Positions 19,415 to 27,756 of a DNA stretch of 64,000 nucleotides are shown here, piece after piece. The stretch's first letter is position 1; each line of letters begins with the position of its first letter. Location: assembly GCF_026651855.1 (NCBI RefSeq), contig NZ_CP093280.1, forward strand, positions 3,884,001-3,948,000. Direction: 5' to 3'. This DNA comes from Pseudomonas silvicola (lineage in GTDB: Bacteria > Pseudomonadota > Gammaproteobacteria > Pseudomonadales > Pseudomonadaceae). The notes beneath the pieces were generated by a model, which was not told the origin of the DNA, searched no databases, and saw only the letters and a program-made list of their open reading frames with translations. Both the position numbers and the translations under genes were made by a program.

Positions 19415-19895
19415 GATGTATAAACCCCCAAACCCAAGTTTCGATAGTCGCGCGGGTGCCTTCCAGAGTGTGCTGGAATAAAGCGTTGCGAGCGTAATGT
19501 GAATAAAACGGGCAAGACGCTGGTGTTCAGGATCAGCCCGCGAATAGGCAAAACATGCGAGCGGTTTTGTTCAATACCAAAGCAGGGGTGGAGCAGTACT
19601 TTGGTAGTAGAAAACAGGTCGATGGAACATAAAAAGTTCGCGGGGCTATTCCATCAGCACAGGGCGTCTGCGGGGCGGGAGAATACGCAGAGTTCTTATG
19701 CTTCTCTAATATTATTTGATTGTTTTATATGTCTTTGAGGAATAAGTGACAGGAATGCCTCACTGTGCCAGGCGGGGCGCCGGGCAAGGGCTTTCCTATC
19801 ACGGGGCTGAAATTCGTTTCATGGTGATTCATTGGCGCTGCGTGGCCGGCCGTCGCCACTATGAGGCCATTGCCATCTACCCTGTGAGGATCACC
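19415..19895. other. 481-bp intergenic region, AT-rich in part
   Basis: This space lies between the divergent livJ and lipoprotein genes. Bases 19690-19740 are strikingly AT-rich for the window (TAATATTATTTGATTG followed by more T/A), which suggests promoter DNA. A 79-codon open frame at 19499-19738 has neither the codon usage of the neighbours nor a ribosome-binding sequence, and I do not call it a gene. Confidence 0.5.
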
Positions 19896-20306
19896 ATGAA
19901 CACAAAAGCACTGACGCTTTTACCTATCCTGGGCCTGACAGCCCTGCTGTCGGCCTGCGCCGGCAACCTGCCCAAACCCGACCCCCACGATGCTTGGGTG
20001 GGCCTGCAGGAAGAGGCGCGCAACAGCATGCTGGCGGAAAAACTCGACGGCAAGCCGCTGCCCGATGGCCGCTACTTTCAGGTACCGCCGGGCAAGCACA
20101 GCCTGCAAGTGATGGTCTATGCCTCCAACAGCGTCTACGTGGATGACCGCACCTGCCACGCCAGCTTGACCTACCCGCGTTTCAAGCCCGATGAGCACTA
20201 CCAGTTGGAGGAATCCAGCCTGGGCGTGGCCATGCACGTGGACCTGGTCAATGACCATGGCAAGCACGTGGCGCGCACTGAGCACTTTGACTGCAACGGC
20301 GGCTGA
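19896..20306 (+). CDS. Small outer-membrane or periplasmic lipoprotein, function unknown
   Basis: A 136-residue lipoprotein with a type II signal peptide; the lipobox LSAC puts the acylated Cys at residue 21. The mature part is about 115 residues, contains KPLPDGRYFQVPPGKHSLQVMV, a PEGA-like beta segment (key part PPGKHSLQV), and two Cys residues (in DDRTCHAS and EHFDCNGG) that could form a disulfide. The ATG at 19896 follows GTGAGGA. I do not recognise the family beyond this. Confidence 0.8.
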   Translation: MNTKALTLLPILGLTALLSACAGNLPKPDPHDAWVGLQEEARNSMLAEKLDGKPLPDGRYFQVPPGKHSLQVMVYASNSVYVDDRTCHASLTYPRFKPDEHYQLEESSLGVAMHVDLVNDHGKHVARTEHFDCNGG

Positions 20307-20335
20307 CACCCCCCAGTAGGCCCCCATTTATCGCC

Positions 20336-20360
20336 CGGGCGTGTGATCGACGCCCGTTTG
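20336..20360 (+). terminator. Probable rho-independent terminator after the lipoprotein gene
   Basis: CGGGCGT and ACGCCCG pair perfectly around a 7-base loop and are followed by TTTG. The T-run is short, so strength is uncertain. Confidence 0.5.
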
Positions 20361-20471
20361 GCGGGCACCCGGCGACGTGATGCGGCAAAATACGCAATCT
20401 GCCCTTTCGTCATGCGGTCAGAGAAGGCACAATTCGCGTCCTTTTTTGCCTGGCCTTGCCGGAGGCTCGAC

Positions 20472-21569
20472 ATGATCCAGACACCGTACTACCTCATCGA
20501 CAAACAAAAGCTTGTGCGCAACATGGAGAAGATCGCCTACGTGCGCGAGCACTCCGGCGCCAAGGCCCTGCTGGCACTCAAGTGCTTCGCCACCTGGTCG
20601 GTCTTCGACCTGATGCAGCAGTACATGGATGGCACCACCTCGTCGTCGCTCTACGAGCTCAAGCTCGGCCGGCAGAAATTCGCCGGCGAGACCCATGCCT
20701 ACAGCGTGGCCTGGGCCGACGACGAAATCGAGGAAATGCTCGATAACTGCGACAAGATCATCTTCAACTCCATCGGTCAGTTGCAGCGCTTCGCCGAAGC
20801 CAGCCAGGGCAAGGTGCGTGGCCTGCGCGTCAACCCGCAAGTCAGCAGCTCCGACTACCTGCTGGCCGACCCGGCCCGCCCGTTCAGTCGCCTGGGCGAA
20901 TGGGACCCGGTGAAAATTGAAGCGGTGATCGAGCAGATCTCCGGCTTCATGTTCCACAACAACTGCGAGAACGGTGACTTCGGCCTGTTCGACCAGATGC
21001 TGGGCACCATCGAGGAACGCTTCGGCCACCTGCTGCACAAGGTGCAATGGGTGAGCCTGGGCGGCGGCATTCACTTCACCGGTGAAGGCTATGCCCTGGA
21101 CGCGTTCTGCGCGCGCCTGAAGGCGTTCTCCGAGAAGTACGGCGTGCAGGTCTACCTGGAACCCGGCGAGGCGGCCATCACCCAGAGCGCCTCGCTGGAA
21201 GTCACCGTGCTGGACACCCTGTACAACGGCAAGCACCTGGCCGTGGTCGACAGTTCCATCGAAGCGCACATGCTCGACCTGCTGATCTACCGCCTCAACG
21301 CCAAGCTGGCCCCCAGCAGCGGCGAACACACCTACATGATCTGCGGCAAATCCTGCCTGGCGGGCGACATCTTCGGCGAATATCAATTCGAGCGCCCGCT
21401 GGCCATTGGTGACCGCCTGTCGTTCGTTGACGCCGCCGGCTACACCATGGTGAAGAAAAACTGGTTCAACGGCCTGAAAATGCCGTCCATCGTAGTGAAA
21501 CAACTCGACGGTACAGTCGAGGTGGTTCGCGAGTTTGGTTTTGACGATTACCTGTCCAGCCTGTCCTGA
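20472..21569 (+). CDS. nspC: Carboxynorspermidine/carboxyspermidine decarboxylase
   Basis: A PLP-dependent decarboxylase of the alanine racemase-like fold that converts carboxy(nor)spermidine to (nor)spermidine, the last step of the alternative polyamine route. The 365-residue protein has the PLP lysine in LLALKCFATWS (Lys37), HNNCENGDF, a GGGIHF glycine loop, and EPGEAAI, all typical of NspC. The ATG at 20472 has GGAGG nine bases upstream. The next gene encodes the preceding enzyme, which supports the assignment. Confidence 0.93.
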   Translation: MIQTPYYLIDKQKLVRNMEKIAYVREHSGAKALLALKCFATWSVFDLMQQYMDGTTSSSLYELKLGRQKFAGETHAYSVAWADDEIEEMLDNCDKIIFNSIGQLQRFAEASQGKVRGLRVNPQVSSSDYLLADPARPFSRLGEWDPVKIEAVIEQISGFMFHNNCENGDFGLFDQMLGTIEERFGHLLHKVQWVSLGGGIHFTGEGYALDAFCARLKAFSEKYGVQVYLEPGEAAITQSASLEVTVLDTLYNGKHLAVVDSSIEAHMLDLLIYRLNAKLAPSSGEHTYMICGKSCLAGDIFGEYQFERPLAIGDRLSFVDAAGYTMVKKNWFNGLKMPSIVVKQLDGTVEVVREFGFDDYLSSLS

Positions 21570-21597
21570 GCTGGCGGTTGAAGGAGAAGTAAAGAAA

Positions 21598-22842
21598 TTG
21601 AAGAAGAACGTACTTATCATTGGTGCAGGAGGTGTCGCCAAGGTGGTGGCCCACAAGTGCGCGCAGCACAACGACGAACTCGGTCGTATTGCCATCGCGT
21701 CGCGCAACATCTCCAAATGCCAGGCCATCATCGACAGCGTCAAGGCCAAGGGTAGCCTCAAGCAACCCGCCGATATCCAGGCTTTCGCGCTGAACGCACT
21801 GGATGTCGAAGCCACCAAGGCGTTGATCAGCGAGACCGAATCGCAGATCGTCATCAACGTCGGTTCCGCTTTCCTCAACATGTCGGTGCTGCGTGCCTGC
21901 ATCGATACGGGCGTTGCCTACCTGGACACCGCCATTCACGAAGAGCCGGGCAAGGTCTGCGAAACCCCGCCCTGGTACGGCAACTACGAGTGGAAACACC
22001 TCGAGGAATGCCAGCAGAAGAACATCACCGCGATTCTGGGTGTCGGTTTCGACCCGGGCGTGGTCAATGCCTACGCCGCTTTGGCGCAGCAACAGTATTT
22101 CGACCGCATTGATTCGATCGACATTCTCGACGTCAATGCCGGTTCCCATGGCAAATATTTCGCCACCAATTTCGACCCGGAAATCAATTTCCGCGAGTTC
22201 ACCGGGCAGGTGTGGAGCTGGCAGAACAGCCAGTGGACCAGCAACACCATGTTCGAAGTCAAGCGCACCGATGATCTGCCGGTCGTGGGTTCGCAGAACC
22301 TGTACCTGACCGGTCACGACGAAGTGCACTCGATCTCCAAGAACCTGAACGTGCCCAACGTGCGTTTCTGGATGAGCTTCGGCGAGCACTACATCAATGT
22401 GTTCACGGTGCTCAAGAACCTGGGCCTGCTGTCCGAACAGCCGGTGAAGACCGCCGAAGGCCTGGAAGTGGTGCCGTTGAAAGTGGTCAAGGCCGTGCTG
22501 CCCGACCCTTCGTCGCTGGCACCGGGCTATACCGGCAAGACCTGCATCGGTGACCTGGTCAAAGGCAGCAAGGATGGCCAGCCACGCGAGCTGTTCATCT
22601 ACAACGTGGCCGACCACGAGGAAGCCTACGCCGAGACCGACAGCCAGGGCATCTCCTACACCGCTGGCGTGCCCCCCGTGGCTGCTGCCTTGCTGGTGGC
22701 CCGTGGCGAGTGGGACGTGCAGCGCATGGCCAACGTCGAGGAGCTGCCAGCCGAGCCGTTCCTCAAGGCGCTGGACCTGATGGGCCTGCCGACCCGCATC
22801 AAGGACGAGCAGGGCGACCGCCCCTGGGATCAGAACGCCTGA
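21598..22842 (+). CDS. Carboxynorspermidine dehydrogenase (saccharopine dehydrogenase family)
   Basis: A 414-residue NADPH enzyme that joins a diamine and aspartate semialdehyde to give carboxy(nor)spermidine. The Rossmann motif is VLIIGAGGVAKVVAHKC at the N-terminus; DTAIHEEPG and LGVGFDPGVVNAYA follow. I chose the TTG at 21598 (LKKNVLIIGAGG), which has GGAGAA upstream and gives the usual length; no ATG is available nearby. It lies 28 bp after nspC, so the two genes are cotranscribed. Confidence 0.92.
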   Translation: MKKNVLIIGAGGVAKVVAHKCAQHNDELGRIAIASRNISKCQAIIDSVKAKGSLKQPADIQAFALNALDVEATKALISETESQIVINVGSAFLNMSVLRACIDTGVAYLDTAIHEEPGKVCETPPWYGNYEWKHLEECQQKNITAILGVGFDPGVVNAYAALAQQQYFDRIDSIDILDVNAGSHGKYFATNFDPEINFREFTGQVWSWQNSQWTSNTMFEVKRTDDLPVVGSQNLYLTGHDEVHSISKNLNVPNVRFWMSFGEHYINVFTVLKNLGLLSEQPVKTAEGLEVVPLKVVKAVLPDPSSLAPGYTGKTCIGDLVKGSKDGQPRELFIYNVADHEEAYAETDSQGISYTAGVPPVAAALLVARGEWDVQRMANVEELPAEPFLKALDLMGLPTRIKDEQGDRPWDQNA

Positions 22843-22865
22843 TTCGTCGCACCGCCTGATGTAAC

Positions 22866-22911
22866 ACGGGGTGCGCCTGCAAGGGGCGCATCCCGTCATG
22901 CCTGTTTTGTC
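22866..22911 (+). terminator. Rho-independent terminator after the polyamine genes
   Basis: ACGGGGTGCGCC and GGCGCATCCCGT form a 12-bp stem with one G-U pair and a 6-base loop, followed by a T-rich stretch (TGTTTTGT). Confidence 0.65.
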
Positions 22912-23048
22912 ATGTCCTCCCGCCTTTGGCGACAGACCGTCGCCGCTGAATGAACGCTCCAGTTTTTTGCCGCGGCAAGCCGCGCCAGAGGCCGGTGCCC
23001 TGCGCCGAATTGATCGAGGCCATCCTGCGGGTCACCGCTTGAGCGGAC

Positions 23049-23303
23049 TCAGGCGGTGTGGCGCCGCTTGAGGCGGTCGAAGGTCGCAGCGTCCGTCAGC
23101 CCGCTCAGCTTGCGGCCATCCTTCAGGGCGAGAATGAAGGTGATCTGCGCGTCGCCGCCCACTGCCTCCAGGCTGTCGATGGCGGCCACCGGCAGGTTCA
23201 GCCCGGGCCAGGGCACCAGCGGCGTCTGCAGGTTCAGGAAACCGTCGTGGTAGTGTGCTTCGCCGTGCAGAAAGTCACCGGCGAGCAGTTTGACATTGGC
23301 CAT
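23049..23303 (-). CDS. Small conserved-looking hypothetical protein
   Basis: An 84-residue soluble protein (MANVKLLAGDFLHGEAHYHD...). It ends in a highly basic KRRHTA tail. The start at 23303 is supported by a strong AAGGAGG sequence at the right spacing, so I take it as a real gene. It is divergent from the histidine kinase with 174 bp between starts. I do not recognise a domain. Confidence 0.75.
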   Translation of the reverse strand: MANVKLLAGDFLHGEAHYHDGFLNLQTPLVPWPGLNLPVAAIDSLEAVGGDAQITFILALKDGRKLSGLTDAATFDRLKRRHTA

Positions 23304-23477
23304 GCGTGAATCCTCCTTGAGCAGCGACGAAGGCCGCTGATGTCCTTGTACCGCAACCCATGGCGCCTGCCATTGATCCACGGCAATACCAGGGTGTAGC
23401 AGATGTTGCGCCTTCGTGCTGTGCCTTGCTGCGCTTCTTGGGTAGAGTTGCACTTTCCCGGCCAGCCGAACCCCATC

Positions 23478-25742
23478 ATGTCCCAGACCGCTTCGCCCGT
23501 TGCCGCCACACCTCACTTCCTGTCGTCCGGTGGGGAGCAGGGCCAGCGCCTGCGCACATTCGATTGGCGCGGCTCGCCGCTGGGCGCTCCCCAGGACTGG
23601 CCGCAGCCGTTGCGCTGGGCCGTGGCGCTGTGCCTGGACTGCACGGTACCCAGCGCCATCTTCTGGTCGCGCGACTGCCTGGTGCTGTACAACGACGCCT
23701 GGCTGCCATTGGCGGCCGACCAGCACCCCTGGGCGTTGACCCAGCCGGCCCGTGACGTGTGGCCCGGCTTCTGGCACATTCTGGGGCCGCAACTGGACCG
23801 GGTGTTCGAGACCGGGCAAGGGGTATCGGTCCATGAGCAGATGTTGCCTATTCTGCGGGATGGGCAACGCATTGAAACCTGGTGGAACTACAGCCTCACC
23901 CCACTGCGCGACGAACAGGGCGCGGTGGTGGGTATTCTCAACCAGGGCCGTGATGTCACCGACCGTGTACAAGCCGAAAACGCGCTCGAACAGGAAACCC
24001 GTACCCTGGGCATCCTGCGTGCACTGAATTCCACCTTTGCCAGCGACCTCAACCTGGAACGCATCGTCCAGGCGCTCACCGATGCCGGCACCGACCTGGT
24101 CGATGCTGCGTTCGGCGCCTATTTCCACAACGTGCTGGACGAGACGGGCGAATACCTGAAACTGTATACCCTGTCCGGTGCCGAGCGCGCCGACTTCGAG
24201 AAACTGGGGCACCCGCGTGCCACCGCGATCTTCTCCCCCACCTTCCTGAACGAGGGGGTGGTGCGTTCCGAAGATATCCTCGCCGACCCCCGGTACGGGC
24301 TGTCGGAGCCTCACCGAGGGATGCCCAGGGGGCATTTGCCGGTGCGCAGCTACCTGGCCATTTCCGTGGTGTCGCGTACCGGCAAGGTCCTCGGTGGGCT
24401 GTTCTTCGGCCACCCCCAGCCTGGGCGCTTCACCGCCCGGCACGAACGGTTGATGGTGTCTCTGGCGGCCAACGCCGCCATCGCCATCGACAACGCCCAG
24501 CTGTTTCGCCAGGTGCAACAGGCCAACGAACACCTCGAGGAACGTGTAGCCCAGCGCACTCAGGAACTGGTCCATACCCACGAGGCGCTGCGCCAGTCGC
24601 AGAAGATGGAAGCGCTGGGGCAGCTCACCGGGGGCATCGCTCACGACTTCAACAACCTGCTGGCGGGCATTCTTGGCAGTGCCGAGCTGCTGGAACGCAA
24701 GCTGGGGCAGGAGCAGCCGGCCAGCGTCGCCAAGCTGCTGGCTGCCATCCACGTGTCCGCCAAGCGTGCCGCGGCCCTGACCCAGCGGCTGCTGGCGTTT
24801 TCCCGCCGCCAGACACTGGACCCCAAGCCCACCGCCATCAACGAATTGGTCGATGGCATGGAAGACCTGATCAGCCGAGCGGTTGGCCCGGCCATCGCAG
24901 TGCACATCAGCACCGACCCGGCCCTGGGCATTGCCAAGATCGACGCCGCCCAGCTGGAAAGCTCGCTGCTGAACCTGGCCATCAATGCCCGTGACGCCAT
25001 GCCCGATGGCGGCCAACTGAGCATCACCACCCAGATGGTGGAGCTCGATGCCTTCGCCGCCAGCCGCCTCGAACTGGCGGCCGGCGAGTACGTGGCGGTG
25101 ACCGTGTCCGATACCGGTACCGGTATTGCCGTCGCGGACATCAAGCGCATCTTCGACCCGTTCTTCACCACCAAGCCCATCGGCCAGGGCACCGGACTGG
25201 GGTTGTCGATGGTGCATGGCTTCGTGCGCCAGTCAGGCGGGCAGGTCGAGGTCATTTCCGAGGAGGGCGCGGGCAGTCGGTTCCGCTTGCTGTTGCCACG
25301 CTTCATCGGCCGGGTCGAACCTCACAGTGAACCCAGCGAACTGCCTGTGGTGCGCCGCCGCCCCGAGAACGCGCGGATTCTGGTGGTGGACGACGAGGCG
25401 ACGGTGCGCTTGCCGGTGATCGACGCGCTGAGGGCCGCGGGCTACCAGGTGCTGGAAGCCGAAGACGGGCCTTCAGCCTTGCGTGTCCTGGAAAGGGGGG
25501 CGGTGATCGACCTGCTGGTGACCGACGTTGGCCTGCCTGGCGGCCTCAATGGCCGGCAAGTGGCCGATGCCGCGCGCCAGCGCCTGGACGCGCTGCGGGT
25601 GCTGTTCATCACCGGCTACGCGGAAAGCATGGTGCTGGGCGAAGGCTTCAGCACGGGGTTGACCCAGGTACTCACCAAGCCCTTCAAACTGGTGGATCTG
25701 GAAAGCAAGGTCGCGCAGATGCTGGGCAAAGCGCAGGGCTGA
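23478..25742 (+). CDS. Hybrid sensor histidine kinase / response regulator (PAS-GAF-HisKA-HATPase-REC)
   Basis: A 754-residue signalling kinase without membrane segments, so probably cytoplasmic. In order it has a PAS-like domain (about residues 30-155), a GAF domain (about 180-340), a coiled linker, HisKA with phospho-acceptor His389 in GGIAHDFNN, an HATPase domain with DTGTGI and GTGLGLSMV, and a C-terminal receiver with Asp683 in LLVTDVGLP. The HisKA sequence is the type in which the receiver is fused to the kinase. No separate output regulator is adjacent. The start is a judgement: ATG 23478 lacks a good ribosome-binding sequence and the frame is open upstream to 23403. Confidence 0.9.
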   Translation: MSQTASPVAATPHFLSSGGEQGQRLRTFDWRGSPLGAPQDWPQPLRWAVALCLDCTVPSAIFWSRDCLVLYNDAWLPLAADQHPWALTQPARDVWPGFWHILGPQLDRVFETGQGVSVHEQMLPILRDGQRIETWWNYSLTPLRDEQGAVVGILNQGRDVTDRVQAENALEQETRTLGILRALNSTFASDLNLERIVQALTDAGTDLVDAAFGAYFHNVLDETGEYLKLYTLSGAERADFEKLGHPRATAIFSPTFLNEGVVRSEDILADPRYGLSEPHRGMPRGHLPVRSYLAISVVSRTGKVLGGLFFGHPQPGRFTARHERLMVSLAANAAIAIDNAQLFRQVQQANEHLEERVAQRTQELVHTHEALRQSQKMEALGQLTGGIAHDFNNLLAGILGSAELLERKLGQEQPASVAKLLAAIHVSAKRAAALTQRLLAFSRRQTLDPKPTAINELVDGMEDLISRAVGPAIAVHISTDPALGIAKIDAAQLESSLLNLAINARDAMPDGGQLSITTQMVELDAFAASRLELAAGEYVAVTVSDTGTGIAVADIKRIFDPFFTTKPIGQGTGLGLSMVHGFVRQSGGQVEVISEEGAGSRFRLLLPRFIGRVEPHSEPSELPVVRRRPENARILVVDDEATVRLPVIDALRAAGYQVLEAEDGPSALRVLERGAVIDLLVTDVGLPGGLNGRQVADAARQRLDALRVLFITGYAESMVLGEGFSTGLTQVLTKPFKLVDLESKVAQMLGKAQG

Positions 25743-25754
25743 AGACCGTTGCGG

Positions 25755-27146
25755 CTACACGGTGTGCCGGGCCGCCAGGGGCGGGGCCGAATGGCGGCGG
25801 GCCGTGAGGATGCCCAGCAACGAGATGATCAGCGCCAGGCCCATGGTGGTGGTCACTTCGGCCCGGTGCTGGGGCGTCACCAGCATGACGCCGAGTGCAG
25901 CGGTGATGAACACGATGATGGCGTAGGTCAGCCAGGGGAACAGCCACATCTTGAAATTCAGTTGCACGTGGCTGCGCACCAGCATCCGCCGCATGCGCAA
26001 CTGCGACACGGCGATCACCAGGTACACCAGCAGGGCGATCACGCCGCTGCTGGCCAGCAGGAACTGGAACAGCCCGGCCGGTGCGAATTCGCTGATGACG
26101 GTGATGGCCGCGCCGATCACGGTACTGGCGACGACCGCCGCCCGGGGTACCCCACCCGCCGAGGTTACCTTGACCTGGCGCGGGGCCTCGTCTCGGCGGC
26201 CCAGGGAATAGAGCATGCGCGAGGCGATGTAGATCGAGGAGTTCATGCAACTGGCCACCGCCACCAGCACCACCATGTCCATCAGCAACTTGGCATGTGG
26301 AATGTTCATCAGCTCAAGGGCGCGCTGGTAGGAGCCTACCGACGCCAGCAGAGGATCGTCCCAGGGCACGATGGAAATGATCACGGCAATCGACAGCAAG
26401 TAGAAAATGCCAATGCGCCAGATCACCGAACGGGTGGCCTTGGCGATATTGCGCGCCGGGCTGCTGGACTCGGCGGCGGCGATGGTCACGGCCTCGGTAC
26501 CGATGAAGCTGAACATCACCGTGATGAAGGCCCCGACCACCGCGGACAAACCGTTGGGGGCGAAGCCACCGTGTTCGGCCATCAGGCGGCTCAGCCCGCT
26601 GACCTGGCGGTCGGGCAGCCAGCCCATCACTGCCGCCGCGCCCAGGCCGATGAAGGCGATGATGGCGGCGACCTTGATCAGCGCGAACCAGAATTCGAAC
26701 TCGCCGTACTTGGCCACGCTGAACAGGTTGGTCACGGCCAGCAGCACCACCGACAGCAGGGCGAACACCCAGGCATCGACGGCCGGGAACCACTCGTTTA
26801 GCACATGCCCGGCGGCCAGCGCCTCGATGGGAATCACCAGCACCCAGAACCACCAGTACAACCAGCCGATGGTAAAACCGGCCCACGGGCCGATGGCCTG
26901 GTCGGCGTAGGTAGAGAACGAACCAGTGTCGGGGTTGGCCACGGCCATCTCGCCCAGCATGCGCATCACCAGCACCACCAGCAGGCCGGAGAGGGCATAG
27001 GCAATGAGGGTGGCCGGGCCTGCGGCGGCAATGGCGTGGCCGGAGCCGACGAACAGGCCTGCGCCAATGATTCCGGCGATCGACAGCATGGTGACGTGGC
27101 GGGGTTTGAAGCCTTGCGACAGTTGGCTGTTCGGCGGGCTGGTCAT
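25755..27146 (-). CDS. APC-family amino acid permease (GABA permease-like)
   Basis: A 463-residue inner-membrane proton/amino acid symporter with about 12 helices. The AAT-family start FKPRHVTMLSIAGIIGAGLFVGSG is present, with the substrate-binding GIIGAGLFVGSG loop. EAVTIAAAESSSPARNIAKA is the conserved loop between helices 6 and 7. Overall it resembles GabP (4-aminobutyrate) more than other branches, but substrate assignment is an inference. It converges on the kinase gene with 12 bp between stops. Confidence 0.87.
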   Translation of the reverse strand: MTSPPNSQLSQGFKPRHVTMLSIAGIIGAGLFVGSGHAIAAAGPATLIAYALSGLLVVLVMRMLGEMAVANPDTGSFSTYADQAIGPWAGFTIGWLYWWFWVLVIPIEALAAGHVLNEWFPAVDAWVFALLSVVLLAVTNLFSVAKYGEFEFWFALIKVAAIIAFIGLGAAAVMGWLPDRQVSGLSRLMAEHGGFAPNGLSAVVGAFITVMFSFIGTEAVTIAAAESSSPARNIAKATRSVIWRIGIFYLLSIAVIISIVPWDDPLLASVGSYQRALELMNIPHAKLLMDMVVLVAVASCMNSSIYIASRMLYSLGRRDEAPRQVKVTSAGGVPRAAVVASTVIGAAITVISEFAPAGLFQFLLASSGVIALLVYLVIAVSQLRMRRMLVRSHVQLNFKMWLFPWLTYAIIVFITAALGVMLVTPQHRAEVTTTMGLALIISLLGILTARRHSAPPLAARHTV

Positions 27147-27296
27147 TGTTCTACGGTCCCTGTATGGCGACGCGAAAGCGCAGGGTTACTGTACGGACAC
27201 GGGCCAAGGGGCGGTTATGCGTGAGCGGCGCGGCTGATTCCAATCACGACACGCTGCCCTGTCGGGGGGCGCGCCAAAATGGTACATTCCCCGCCC

Positions 27297-27674
27297 ATGA
27301 CCCTTGCCCGTAACCACCGCTCGCTGATTGCCTGGATGCTGTTCGCCTTCATCCTGTGCAACGGCCTGGCCTGCAGCCTGTGCCACGGGCAGATGCTGGG
27401 TGCGTTTTCCCAGCCGGCCAAGGTCGAGCGCGTCATGGTCCACGCCGACATGCCGGGCATGGGCGACATGGGCAAGATGAACATGGCGCCCACTGCCATC
27501 AAGAGCATGGACAATGCCTGCTCGTTCGCGGCCACCGTGGCCCTGGCGCTGATTTTCTTCATCGCCCTGGGTTGGTTGATTCGCCGCCTGCGCGTGGCCC
27601 TGCCACCGCCTCTCGGGCTGGTACGGCCACCTCCGCGCTACCTGATTCCCGCCCTTCAGCCACAAGCCCCTTGA
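27297..27674 (+). CDS. DUF2946-family membrane protein with Met-rich segment
   Basis: A 125-residue protein with two predicted membrane helices (about 11-30 and 80-100). The linker between them is Met-rich (HADMPGMGDMGKMNM) and there are two Cys in LACSLCHG. DUF2946 proteins are usually found with copper-linked TonB receptors and PepSY proteins; the Met-rich segment suggests Cu(I) binding (inference). The PepSY gene follows on the same strand 82 bp away. Confidence 0.78.
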   Translation: MTLARNHRSLIAWMLFAFILCNGLACSLCHGQMLGAFSQPAKVERVMVHADMPGMGDMGKMNMAPTAIKSMDNACSFAATVALALIFFIALGWLIRRLRVALPPPLGLVRPPPRYLIPALQPQAP

Positions 27675-27756
27675 GCCTTCGGACGCGTCTGCTTTTCCGA
27701 CCTCTTTGAGTACCGGGCCTGCGCGCTGGCGCGCGGTTGCCCCTAGTGGTGAACCT

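Noticed and set aside
19499-19738. 79-codon frame upstream of the lipoprotein gene
   Set aside because: Codon use unlike neighbours, no ribosome-binding sequence, lies in AT-rich promoter DNA.
20418-22899. Two long antisense frames across nspC and the dehydrogenase
   Set aside because: Shadow frames of two well-recognised enzymes.
23049-25217. 722-codon minus-strand frame opposite the histidine kinase
   Set aside because: A high-GC shadow; only its last 84 codons (23049-23303), with their own ribosome-binding sequence, form a real gene.
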